Shown: positions 9,009-16,806 of the stretch, in pieces
How positions within the stretch are numbered: the first letter of the stretch is position 1
How the letters are laid out: every line of letters begins with the position of its first letter
Assembly: GCA_963849305.1 (NCBI GenBank)
Contig: CAWKGV010000016.1
Location: 36,363 to 100,362 of the forward strand
DNA from: CAWKGV01 sp963849305
GTDB taxonomy: Bacteria > Pseudomonadota > Alphaproteobacteria > Acetobacterales > Acetobacteraceae
Length of the DNA: 64,000 nt
Direction: 5' to 3'
The notes under the pieces: generated by a model
Told to the model about the DNA's origin: nothing
Database searches by the model: none
Seen by the model: the letters and a program-made list of their open reading frames with translations, nothing else
Program-made: the position numbers and the translations under genes

Positions 9009-11792
9009 ATGCCGCATATCCGTCGGTGCCGCGCGGCTCTGCTGGTCGCCGGAATCGGCCTCTGCCCGCTCGCCGCGCAGGCGCGGGACTATATCGCCGC
9101 CGCCCGAGAGGCGGTCCAGGCGGGCGACCTAAAGACCGCCGAGATCGAACTCCGTAACGCCGTGCGCGCCGACCCGCAGAACGCCGACAACCGATTCTCC
9201 CTGGCACGGGTGGAACTCATTCTGGGCGACGCCGCCGGCGCCGAGCGCGACGCGGCCGCCGCCCAAGAGCGTGGCTATGACCCGCATCTGGTACTGCCGC
9301 TGCTTGGCGAGGCGCTGCTCGCGCAGAACCGCGCCGACGACGTGCTGGCGCGGTTCCAGGTCAAGGGCGAGGACCACAAGCTGGACGCCGAGATCCTGCT
9401 GCTGCGTGGAGAGGCGCAGGCGCGCATCGGCCAGTTCGATGCGGCGCAAGCCTCCTTCGCCGAAGCCAAGCAGTCCGATCCATCGATGGTGCGCGCCTGG
9501 GTGGCCGATGCCACGCTCGCGCTCGCGCGCGGCGACACGGCGGCCGCCGCCGGTATGGCCGATCATGCGCTCGCTATGCAGCCGAAGTCGGTCGAGGCCC
9601 TGGTGCTCAAGGCCCGCGTGATGCGGGCCAGGGGCGAGGTGGCGGGATCGCTCGCGCTGCTCGGGATGGTCATCGCGGACAACCCGACCGCGCTGGAAGC
9701 CCGCCTCGACCGAGCGGAGACGCTGATCGCCACCGGCAAGGGTGCCGCCGCCAAGCCTGATATCGATGCGGTGCTGAAGCTCATGCCGGGCAACGTGCAA
9801 GCGCTGTTCCTCCGCGCGGTGTCGCTGCACGAGGCACACGACGACAAGACGGCCGATCTGGTGCTCGAGAAGCTGTCCGCCATCCTCCCGCGCTTCCCGC
9901 GCGGCTATCTCCTGCTGGCGGCGGTCAAGGAGCGGCTGGGCGAGCTGGCGCAAGCCGAGGATGCGATTGCCAAGCATATCGCCCGCGACCCCGACGACCC
10001 CACCGGGTACAAGCTGCTCGCCCAGATAGATCTCGAGAAAGGCCGACCGGACCTCGCGATTGTGCCGCTGACCCAGGCGATCGCGGCCGGCAAGGCCGAT
10101 GTCGCGACCCACGTCATGCTCGGCCGCGCCTATGCGGCCACCGGCCAGCCGGCGCAGGCCGCGGAGAGCCTGAAACGAGCCGAGGCTATGGCACCGACTG
10201 ACATAGCGGTGAGGACCGAGCTGGCTGCGTCCCTGATTCGCAGCGGGCACCCCAATGAGGCGATGGCCGACCTCGAACGCACGCTCGCGCTCGCACCGAA
10301 GCAGCCCGCCGTGGGCGAGGCGCTGGTATTCGCGGCCATCAATACCGGCGATCTAAGCAAGGCGGACCGCGCGCTCGCCGAGGTGCGGGCGGCTGCCGGC
10401 GGCACGGCGGTGACGCAAAACCTGGCCGGGGCGGTCCAGCTCGCGAAACTGGACGTAAAAGGCGCGCGCGCCACGTTCGAGAGCGACATCCGCGAGAACC
10501 CCGACTTCACCCCCGCCAAGGCGAACCTCGCCCGCGTGATGGCGATGCAGGGGCAGCAGGCCGACGCGGATAAGGTGCTCTCGGGCATCCTGAAGAAGAG
10601 CCCCACCGCCGAGCCCGCTTTGTCCATGCTGACCGCTGCGATGCTCCACGACGGCCGGGCGGGCGACGCGATGGCGTTATTGGAGCGCGCCCATGATGCG
10701 GCCCCGACCAACCTGGCGCTGACGGTCCGCCTCGCCGACGCGTTCATCCGGACTGGCAGTCCGCAGAAGGCGCTCGATCTCACTCGGCAGGCCGTTGAGG
10801 AAGTCGAGCCGGGGTCCATCCCGGCCACCGGCTCGCTTCCGGCGCTGCTGGCGGGCGAGGCCGCCGCGCAAATCGTGCTCAAGCAAGCGAATGAGGCGCG
10901 CGCGACGCTGAACAGGCTCCTGGAGATCGATCCGCGCGCCACGCAGGTGCGCCAACAGCTCGCGGAGCTGATGGTGCAAGCCGGCGACTATGAGGCCGCG
11001 CGCAATGTCATCAAGGCCGGAATTCGGATCAGGCCGCGCGACTATCAGCTCTATCTCGACTACGCGCTGACCGACCTGAAGGCGGGCGGACTCGCGTCCG
11101 CGCTAAGCACTGCGGAGGCGCTGCGCCAGCAGGACCAAGGATTCGAGATGCTCGCCGCGCTGGCGGGCGACGTCTATCTGGCGGCGAACAAGCCCGATGA
11201 AGCCGTCAAGGCTTATCAGGCGGCCGCTGCCGCCGCGCCATCGAACATGTTCGTGGTCCGGATCGCCACGGCGCTGCAACGGGCGGGCAAACCGGACGAG
11301 GCCCGTCAGGCGCTTGCCACCTGGCTCGCGAAGAACCCCGACGATCTCTCCGTCGCTACCCTGCTCAGCGAACTCGACATCACCTTGAAGCGGTATGACG
11401 ACGCGCAGGTTGAGCTGCGCGCGATCCTGGCCAAGCAGCCACGCTCGGCGGTGACGCTGAACAATCTCGCATGGGTGGACCAACTGCGCGGCGACACGCA
11501 GGCGCAGCCCTTGGCCGAGCGGGCCTACCTGCTGGCGCCCTCCCCGGAGACGGCGGACACGCTGGGCTGGATCCTCACGCGCGGCGGCCAGGCCGCCAAG
11601 GGCGCGCCGCTGCTGCGCGAAGCCAGCACCGGGGGCGATCCACGGATCGCGTACCACCTCGCGGTCGCGCTGAAGGATCTCGGAGAGCGGGAGGAATCGG
11701 TGAAGGTTCTGCACGCGGTCGTGGCCGCGCAAGGCGAGTTCGACGAGAAGACACAGGCCCAGCACCTGCTCGGAGAGATGGGCAAGTCGTAA
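9009..11792 (+). CDS. prsT: PEP-CTERM-system TPR protein PrsT
   Basis: About 927 residues. A signal peptide (residues 1-25, ending PLAAQA) is followed by some twenty tetratricopeptide repeats, for example LKTAEIELRNAVRADPQNAD and YDEALARRAL-like units through the length. Size and position match PrsT (TIGR02917), a periplasmic TPR protein found with XrtA exopolysaccharide loci. Its exact role is unknown; it probably scaffolds export or sorting proteins. The ATG at 9009 is preferred over a TTG at 9003. It lies 144 bases after the sugar transferase on the same strand. Confidence 0.88.
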   Translation: MPHIRRCRAALLVAGIGLCPLAAQARDYIAAAREAVQAGDLKTAEIELRNAVRADPQNADNRFSLARVELILGDAAGAERDAAAAQERGYDPHLVLPLLGEALLAQNRADDVLARFQVKGEDHKLDAEILLLRGEAQARIGQFDAAQASFAEAKQSDPSMVRAWVADATLALARGDTAAAAGMADHALAMQPKSVEALVLKARVMRARGEVAGSLALLGMVIADNPTALEARLDRAETLIATGKGAAAKPDIDAVLKLMPGNVQALFLRAVSLHEAHDDKTADLVLEKLSAILPRFPRGYLLLAAVKERLGELAQAEDAIAKHIARDPDDPTGYKLLAQIDLEKGRPDLAIVPLTQAIAAGKADVATHVMLGRAYAATGQPAQAAESLKRAEAMAPTDIAVRTELAASLIRSGHPNEAMADLERTLALAPKQPAVGEALVFAAINTGDLSKADRALAEVRAAAGGTAVTQNLAGAVQLAKLDVKGARATFESDIRENPDFTPAKANLARVMAMQGQQADADKVLSGILKKSPTAEPALSMLTAAMLHDGRAGDAMALLERAHDAAPTNLALTVRLADAFIRTGSPQKALDLTRQAVEEVEPGSIPATGSLPALLAGEAAAQIVLKQANEARATLNRLLEIDPRATQVRQQLAELMVQAGDYEAARNVIKAGIRIRPRDYQLYLDYALTDLKAGGLASALSTAEALRQQDQGFEMLAALAGDVYLAANKPDEAVKAYQAAAAAAPSNMFVVRIATALQRAGKPDEARQALATWLAKNPDDLSVATLLSELDITLKRYDDAQVELRAILAKQPRSAVTLNNLAWVDQLRGDTQAQPLAERAYLLAPSPETADTLGWILTRGGQAAKGAPLLREASTGGDPRIAYHLAVALKDLGEREESVKVLHAVVAAQGEFDEKTQAQHLLGEMGKS

Positions 11793-11831
11793 CGCCGAGG
11801 CGAGACACGCACGGCGGCTGCGGGCCGACGC

Positions 11832-13073
11832 GTGATCCGGCTTCTCACCTTTTCCACGTTGTTCCCGAATCGGGAGCGGCCCAACCATGGCATCTTCGTC
11901 GAGAACCGCTTGCGGCATCTGCTAGCGAGCGGGCAGGCGGCCAGCACGGTCGTGGCCCCCGTGCCTTACTTCCCCCTCGCCTCGCCACGGTTCGGGGAGT
12001 GGAGCGCGAACGCGCGCGCGCCCCGACGCGAGGAGCGGCACGGCCTGACCGTCTGGCACCCGCGCTATCCGGTGATCCCGAAATTCGGCATGTCGGCCGC
12101 CCCCTTTCTGCTGTACCGCGCGGCGCTCCCCTTCCTGCGACGGCTGCTCGCCGGTGGGCTCGCGGTGGACGCGATCGACGCGCACTACGTCTATCCCGAC
12201 GGTGTGGCCGCGGTGTGGCTCGGGCGCCGGCTTGGCCTACCCGTGGTGGTGACCGCGCGCGGGACCGACGTGAACCTGATCCCGCGCTACGCCATTCCCC
12301 GCCGGCTCATCGGCGAGGCGATCGGCGGGGCAGCGGCGATGATCGCGGTGAGTGCGGCGCTGAAGGAGGCGCTGGTCGGGCTTGGAGCGCCCGCCGAGAA
12401 GGTGACGGTGCTGCGCAACGGCGTGGACACGACACTGTTTCGACCGCCGGCCGACCGGGGCGCGCTGCGGGCATCGCTCGGCCTGACGCGGCCGACCGTG
12501 ATCTCGGTCGGTCACCTGGTCGAGCGCAAAGGCCATCATCTGGTGATCGAGGCGATGGCGCGCTTGCCGGGGTGCGAGCTAGTCGTGGTTGGCGAGGGGG
12601 CGGAGCGGACCCGCCTGGAGGGGCTGGTGGTCGCGATGGGGCTCGGCGGGCGCGTGCGATTGCTCGGCGCCCGGTCGCATGGCGAGCTGCCGGGTCTGTA
12701 CGGCGCGGCGGACGTGCTCGTGCTGGCCTCCAGCCGCGAGGGTTGGGCCAATGTGCTGCTGGAGGCGATGGCCTGCGGCACGCCGGTGGTTGCGACCGAT
12801 ATCTGGGGCAACCCCGAAGTGGTGCGGAGCCGCGAGGCGGGTGTGCTGACCGAACGTAGCGCCGAGGCGATCGCGGCCGCGGTGGACGCGCTGCTCGCCG
12901 CCGCTCCGGAGCGGGCGGCGACTCGCGCCTATGCCGAGCGGTTCGGCTGGGATGAAACCACGGCGGGGCAGGTGGAGCTGTTCCGGCGCGTTATTTCTGC
13001 TCCCTCTCCCTCCGGGAGAGGGCGTGGTGAGGGCTCGCGCGGCACACAGTCCGAAAGTGGGGTCGCTCTCTAA
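11832..13073 (+). CDS. GT4-family glycosyltransferase of the exopolysaccharide locus
   Basis: 413 residues of GT-B fold. The N-terminal TFSTLFPNRERPNHGIFVEN motif is typical of polysaccharide-locus GT4 enzymes. VTARGTDVNLIPR, VLRNGVDTTLF and the C-terminal donor-binding SSREGWANVLLEAMACGTPV (EX7E) follow. It should add a sugar to the lipid-linked repeat unit. The start is a GTG 39 bases after prsT. The last 20 or so residues (after RRVISA) come from a REP-like palindrome, and the stop overlaps the convergent nitroreductase stop by 4 bases. Confidence 0.9.
   Translation: MIRLLTFSTLFPNRERPNHGIFVENRLRHLLASGQAASTVVAPVPYFPLASPRFGEWSANARAPRREERHGLTVWHPRYPVIPKFGMSAAPFLLYRAALPFLRRLLAGGLAVDAIDAHYVYPDGVAAVWLGRRLGLPVVVTARGTDVNLIPRYAIPRRLIGEAIGGAAAMIAVSAALKEALVGLGAPAEKVTVLRNGVDTTLFRPPADRGALRASLGLTRPTVISVGHLVERKGHHLVIEAMARLPGCELVVVGEGAERTRLEGLVVAMGLGGRVRLLGARSHGELPGLYGAADVLVLASSREGWANVLLEAMACGTPVVATDIWGNPEVVRSREAGVLTERSAEAIAAAVDALLAAAPERAATRAYAERFGWDETTAGQVELFRRVISAPSPSGRGRGEGSRGTQSESGVAL
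13001..13034. repeat. REP-like palindrome at the GT4 gene end
   Basis: TCCCTCTCCCTCCGGGAGAG followed by GGCGTGGTGAGGG. It belongs to the same dispersed family as the elements at 1.3 and 14.7 kb and encodes the C-terminal tail of the glycosyltransferase. Confidence 0.65.
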
Positions 13074-13762
13074 TCGGGCCATGCCGTCCCCCAGCGGTCG
13101 GCGTGGGCCACCTCCGCGAGCGGACGCCGGGTCGTCAGCGGGCCGAACTTGTCGAGCGGGTAGCCGATGGGCATCAGCGCGTAGGTGGTCACGTCGTCCG
13201 GCAGGCCAAGCACGGTGCGCACCTCGTCCTCGCAACGGATGTGGTTGGTGGTGATCACGGTGCCGAGCCCGAGCGCGCGGCAGGCGAGGATGATGTTCTG
13301 GACCGCTGGGTAGATGCTCGCGCCGCGAATGCGGTCCATGTAGGCGATCTCGTCCTGATAGCGGGCCTGGATGTCGGGCGGGAGCGATTGCTTGGGCGGC
13401 AGCGTGGGCTGGCGCAGGCAGGGGATGAGAATCACCGGCGCCTCGCCCATGTGCTCCCAGAGATGCGCGCCGGAGGTCATGAGGCGCTGGAACTGCGCTT
13501 CGGTCAGATGCGCCGGCCGACCGCGCGCGGCATAGATCGCGGCGGCGATGTCGGATCCCTTGCGGTAGATCGCGCCGAGCTTGCGCCGCTGCTCGACCTC
13601 GCGCACGACGATGAAGGCCCAGTTCTGCGCGTTGCCGCCGGAGGATGCGCGGATCGCGGCATCCAGGATTTGGGTGAGTAGTTCCTCTGGTATCGGATCA
13701 GGCTTGAGGCGGCGCAGGGAGCGCGCGGTGTGGATCGCTTCGAACAGTCCGATATCAGGCAT
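13070..13762 (-). CDS. Nitroreductase-family protein
   Basis: 230 residues. The N-terminal ARSLRRLKPDPIPEELL contains the FMN-phosphate arginines. NAQNWAFIVV, YPAVQNIILACRALGLGTV and the C-terminal PIGYPLDKFGPLTRRP-type motif are characteristic of FMN-dependent nitroreductases. It is probably an NAD(P)H-linked oxidoreductase of unknown substrate. The start at 13762 has GGAGG 7 bases upstream; longer in-frame extensions have no support. It converges on the glycosyltransferase gene with a 4-base overlap. Confidence 0.9.
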   Translation of the reverse strand: MPDIGLFEAIHTARSLRRLKPDPIPEELLTQILDAAIRASSGGNAQNWAFIVVREVEQRRKLGAIYRKGSDIAAAIYAARGRPAHLTEAQFQRLMTSGAHLWEHMGEAPVILIPCLRQPTLPPKQSLPPDIQARYQDEIAYMDRIRGASIYPAVQNIILACRALGLGTVITTNHIRCEDEVRTVLGLPDDVTTYALMPIGYPLDKFGPLTTRRPLAEVAHADRWGTAWPD

Positions 13763-13880
13763 GGCGCCGCCTCCGGGGTGGGCTCTCCATAACAGCGCGG
13801 AACGGGATGGTTGCGAAGGGACTGGAACTGGCGAGAGCGAGGCGCAGCCCCTGCTCAGGGCGTCGCCAACGGTATTTTGT

Positions 13881-13906
13881 TTGACACGGCGCTCGCTATT
13901 AGCGAG
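13881..13906 (+). promoter_or_regulatory. Candidate promoter/operator of the toxin-antitoxin pair
   Basis: A consensus TTGACA at 13881-13886 is followed at 13892-13906 by the perfect inverted repeat CTCGCT-ATT-AGCGAG. The palindrome lies just before the toxin start, where a RelE/XRE complex could bind to repress its own operon. I see no clear -10 box, so only the palindrome is firm. Confidence 0.45.
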
Positions 13907-13919
13907 TGTGCCCATCGCG

Positions 13920-14171
13920 ATGGCGCTCATTGTCCCGCCGGGAGTTGCCAAACAATTGGCCGGAATGCCTCGGGCGGAGGCGGAGCGCCTGCTCGGCCGG
14001 CTGGAGCGGATCGCGAACGCGCCGCATGTGCGGCACGCTGGCGTCGTGGCTATACGAGGGGAGGCGGGCCTATTCCGCGTGCGCCAGGGTAACTGGCGAG
14101 CGGTGTTCGCCCTCGAGGATGGCGATGTGATCGTGGATCGCGTTGGCCATCGGAAGGAGGTTTATCGATGA
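13920..14171 (+). CDS. RelE/ParE-family toxin
   Basis: 83 residues. The C-terminal half, GLFRVRQGNWRAVFALEDGD followed by VDRVGHRKEVYR, is the canonical RelE/ParE core with the conserved Arg and the terminal Tyr-Arg. It should be an mRNA interferase or gyrase-type toxin; the subfamily cannot be fixed from sequence alone. Start is ATG 13920, with a GTG at 13908 as an alternative. The antitoxin follows immediately, in the toxin-first order typical of RelE/XRE (HigBA-like) pairs. Confidence 0.88.
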   Translation: MALIVPPGVAKQLAGMPRAEAERLLGRLERIANAPHVRHAGVVAIRGEAGLFRVRQGNWRAVFALEDGDVIVDRVGHRKEVYR

Positions 14172-14180
14172 CTTCTGGTC

Positions 14181-14582
14181 GTGCCGAAGCCGCTCAGGGA
14201 GACGGACGAGACGGTCACGCTGAGGCGGGCGGACTGGGACGTTTTGATCGAGCAGATCGAGGATGCCGAAGACCTTGCGGCCGTGGCCGCGCGACGCGCG
14301 CATGAAGCAAAGGTGGGCAAGGACGCCGCCCGCCGGAACTATCTGACTGGGGAGGAAGTTCGGCGTTTGCTGAACGGCGACAGCCCGGTGAAGGTTTGGC
14401 GGGAGAAGCGAGGCTGGTCGCAACGCGAATTGGCGACGAGGGCCGATGTCGGCCCGAGCTACCTCGCCGAGATCGAAACCGGTCAGAAGCCAGGGAGTGC
14501 GGAGGCGATGCTCAAGCTTGCTCGCGCGTTGGACGTGCCGATGGAGGATATCGTTGGCAACTATCGGGCGGCCCGGAGCTGA
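14181..14582 (+). CDS. XRE-family antitoxin
   Basis: 133 residues. An N-terminal stretch with a DxxxxLIEQIEDAEDLAAV-like helix is followed by a Cro/cI helix-turn-helix (about residues 73-125: KVWREKRGWSQRELATRADV, then PSYLAEIETGQ). It should neutralise the adjacent RelE toxin and autoregulate the operon. The start is odd. The only in-frame initiator is GTG 14181, about 19 bases from the strong GGAGG. That Shine-Dalgarno is ideally spaced for ATG 14168, which overlaps the toxin stop (ATGA) but is in another frame. A +1 change near 14170-14180 may have separated them. Confidence 0.85.
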   Translation: MPKPLRETDETVTLRRADWDVLIEQIEDAEDLAAVAARRAHEAKVGKDAARRNYLTGEEVRRLLNGDSPVKVWREKRGWSQRELATRADVGPSYLAEIETGQKPGSAEAMLKLARALDVPMEDIVGNYRAARS

Positions 14583-14738
14583 TCGGGGTCACGCACCACG
14601 ATAAATGTCCAGTTCCGGGCGCCGCCGGAGGGCGCGTGGGTGGCCCGTCCAGGATTGGGGTGAGCTGGTCCCCGTGCTGGTGCAAGGCAAGCGACCCCCG
14701 GACGCATACCGGACGAGAGTTCGCCCTAAACCTAAAAG

Positions 14739-14773
14739 CCCCCGCCCTTGCGGGAGAGGGTTGGGGGAGGGGT
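14739..14773. repeat. REP-like palindrome
   Basis: CCCCCGCCCTTGCGGGAGAG followed by GGTTGGGGGAGGGG. It is intergenic, between the antitoxin gene and the remnant gene ending at 14803. The rest of 14583-14802 shows no supported gene. Confidence 0.65.
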
Positions 14774-14870
14774 CGAACGGTCTATGCAACGGGTCGCTAG
14801 TATTAGCCCGCTAACGCGCCCGCTACGGCAGCACGCGCCAGAAGGCCGAGTTTCGAGCGCTCATGCACGT

Positions 14871-14929
14871 TCTCCCCAAGCCAGTTTGGAATCAGGGCGC
14901 CTTGGGAGGCGAAGTGTTCCACATGAACC
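14871..14929. repeat. 59-bp direct repeat, copy 1
   Basis: Identical over 59 bases to 15344-15402, in direct orientation. It begins TCTCCCCAAGCC and ends CACATGAACC. It encodes (minus strand) part of the interrupted gene and keeps the natural continuation to that gene's stop. The copies bracket the 414-base AT-rich block. Confidence 0.95.
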
Positions 14930-15343
14930 TTAATTAAATTATAATATAATTGATGATTATTAATATAGTTTTTATAAGAAAAAAAATTTGTATTGTGTTG
15001 TTGATTATAATTGTTTGTATATTGTGGTGTTTTGTGTTGTATGGTGTATGGAATATTTATTTATGAATAGATTGAATATTTTTTTTATTGATGAAATTTA
15101 TATTATTATTAATATTATGTTGTGATATGATTGATGTTTTTGAGAATAATGATTAATATATGATATTTTATATGAATATTATAATATTTTAATTTTTATT
15201 ATGTTTTTATGATAATATTATATTAATATGTATATTATATTATATTATATTATTAATTATTAATTTTTTTTAATTTATATATAATAAATATTTGTTATGA
15301 TATTATTTGTTATAAATATTAATTATGAATGATTATATACATC
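14930..15343. other. Extremely AT-rich block lacking cytosine on the + strand
   Basis: From 14930 to 15339 I find no C on the + strand, that is 410 consecutive bases of A, T and G only, inside GC-rich surroundings. T and A dominate. G is present but sparse, mostly as TTG, TGT and ATG contexts in the first half, with the second half largely runs of AT. No ORF, tRNA or known element is recognisable. It is flanked by the 59-bp direct repeats. Possible origins are a hypermutated or foreign insertion, or an assembly gap-fill artefact between contig ends that shared 59 bases. Confidence 0.9.
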
Positions 15344-15402
15344 TCTCCCCAAGCCAGTTTGGAATCAGGGCGCCTTGGGAGGCGAAGTGTTCCACATGAA
15401 CC
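15344..15402. repeat. 59-bp direct repeat, copy 2
   Basis: A perfect copy of 14871-14929. This copy is contiguous with the upstream coding part of the interrupted gene (minus strand), so together the two copies define the junctions of the inserted block. Confidence 0.95.
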
Positions 15403-15741
15403 ACTGTTACCCTTCCGTCCGTATAGGCGACCTTATTGACCCAGCGCCATGAGCCGCGCCGGGCCGTCTCTATCAGCCGGCGCGCTGCCTGCACATAACC
15501 ACCCTTTGCGCCAAGGCCGAACATCACGATGAGCCTGGTGGTCTCTGGTAGGCCGGACAGGAAGCGCAACGCGCATTGGTTGGCTACTTCGCGGCCAAAG
15601 TCGGTGGCAACGAATTTGTCAAGCATGCCGCCGCCCGATCCCTTCCAGATCCGTTCCTTTCGGTCGAACCGCTCGACGTACAGCGCACAAGTGAGCCGAA
15701 GTGAAACCGACCACTCGGGTCCGCAATCAACCCGCCGACGA

Positions 15742-15795
15742 TGATAACAAAGTAATATAGCAATAAATAAGATAGAAGAGAGTAGAAAGAAAGCC
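15742..15795. other. Short A/G-rich, C-poor patch
   Basis: About 54 bases on the + strand (ATGATAACAAAGTAATATAG and onward) that are almost free of C and GC-poor, lying between two GC-rich degraded stretches. It marks the point where coding similarity of the interrupted gene ends. No direct repeat is evident around it. Confidence 0.6.
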
Positions 15796-15850
15796 AGCGC
15801 GGCGTGTGCCAGAACATCTGGCGGGGCGGGACGGAACAAGCCATTAATGT

Positions 15851-16513
15851 GCGTCAAGGACCCAGCGACGCGGCTGGACGATGAAACCATTGGCGGCATC
15901 TGAGCGCTTGACGATCTCAATCCCGACCTGCGTCAGGAACGTGGCCACCGCCTGCACGCAGATCGCATCGTGAAGCCGCATCTGGAACAGCTTGCGCAAG
16001 ACGGGTAGAGACCGAACAGGGTCGCGAGCAGCGGCCCCCGCCTGGGTCGGCCCCTTGGAGAAGCCGGGATGACGATCCGTGCATCAGCTTCCGTTACCAA
16101 CCAGGCAGTGCCGCTATTGGCTCTGATCTCGTGCCCGATCGAAGCCCTGCGGGTCGACTGGCGGCCCCTTTTTCGGCGCTCTTCAAGCTCTGGCTATCGA
16201 TAATGAAGGCGATCGGGCTTGCGTCGCGTTCCAGCTTACCCCGGCAGTGGACATACAACGCATGGTGGATGCGATCGAGAAGACTCTGATAAGTCTACCG
16301 GCCGAAGTAGCAGAACAGCGTACTTTTGAGCGATAGGTCCTTGGGCACGAAGCGCCATTGGCATTCGGTGCTCAAAACGTGCATGAGACAGATGACGACT
16401 TCGCGCACGTCGACATAGCGACGCCGACCGCTCCGCTTGGAGGGAGGGATAAGGGGTTTGATTAGGGTGTATTTCTTATTTGTGAGGTCGTTAGGGTAGC
16501 GGAGTTTGTTACG
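15851..16513 (-). pseudogene. IS5-like transposase remnant
   Basis: Reading leftward from about 16513 the frame gives RYPNDLTNKKYTLIKPLIPP, SKRSGRRRYVDVREVV, TECQWRFVPKDLSLKSTLFC (then a stop) and AFIIDSQSLKSAEKG. After further frameshifts comes EIVKRSDAANGFIVQPRRWV near 15855. This is the N-terminal DUF4096 region, the DDE region around DSQS and the C-terminal RSD...PRRWV block of IS5-family transposases. At least two in-frame stops and several frameshifts make it nonfunctional. Its first codons fall in a C-depleted patch and show D-to-N and E-to-K changes relative to the family consensus. No terminal inverted repeats could be identified. Confidence 0.85.
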
Positions 16514-16612
16514 ATTGTAGAGAGGGTGATTCTTGGTGGTTTATATTGGTGGTTTTTTTTAAAGAGTGATTATATTTAAATTATAAATGATTAAAATGAT
16601 TTAATATTTTTC
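16441..16612. other. C-depleted AT-rich patch over the transposase 5' end
   Basis: About 170 bases with only about five C on the + strand, ending at TTTTTCGCGCG. The left part still encodes (minus strand) the transposase N-terminus, so this patch derives from ordinary IS DNA by base change rather than by insertion. The right part is nearly all A and T with no gene. Confidence 0.75.
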
Positions 16613-16678
16613 GCGCGATGGCAGAGTGTGCAATCAATGCGCCCGTGGGCAGGGAGGCAGGTCAAAGGGGTGTCCACT

Positions 16679-16759
16679 GGTGTTGCAGGCGGATAGTGAC
16701 ACTGGAATGAACCACCTAAGAACCAACTTAACAGAGTCAGGTTTACTGCGTATGCCCTG
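16679..16759. repeat. Imperfect direct repeat, copy 1
   Basis: Begins GGTGTTGCAGGCGGATAGTG and ends TATGCCCTG. It is repeated with a few substitutions and small indels at 16807-16885. The origin is unknown; it may be the end region of an insertion sequence. Confidence 0.8.
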
Positions 16760-16806
16760 AAAAAAAGAAGAATCCAAAAGAAAAAATTAATGGTTGAAAA
16801 TCAGAA
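16760..16806. other. A-rich spacer between the imperfect repeats
   Basis: 47 bases of mostly A and G with three C on the + strand. The arrangement, AT-rich C-poor DNA between direct repeats of flanking sequence, copies that at 14871-15402 on a smaller scale. Confidence 0.7.

Larger units (their letters stand above)
14803..15727 (-). pseudogene. Unrecognised gene, interrupted by the C-free block
   Basis: The minus strand from about 15727 encodes CALYVERFDRKERIWKGSGG, MLDKFVATDFGREVANQCAL, IVMFGLGAKGGYVQAARRL and VVHVEHFASQGALIPNWLGE. At 15344 the reading leaves the gene and enters AT-rich DNA, where it soon stops. The same VEHFASQGALIPNWLGE codons occur again at 14871-14929 and there continue as NVHERSKLGLLARAAVAGAL to a stop at 14803. 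So an intact gene ran through and was split by the 14930-15343 block with duplication of 59 coding bases. The 5' end is also lost in the degraded DNA near 15740. I do not recognise the family with confidence. Confidence 0.7.

Noticed and set aside
9129..10250. Long minus-strand open frame under prsT
   Set aside because: Antisense shadow of the TPR repeats, Arg/Gly-rich with no domain.
14930..15343. CRISPR array, tandem repeat or RNA gene inside the AT-rich block
   Set aside because: No regular repeat-spacer periodicity and no stable cloverleaf or conserved RNA motif; only simple AT runs.
14871..15402. Ordinary IS insertion with target-site duplication
   Set aside because: The 59-base duplication is much longer than usual target duplications, and the block has no transposase or terminal inverted repeats.
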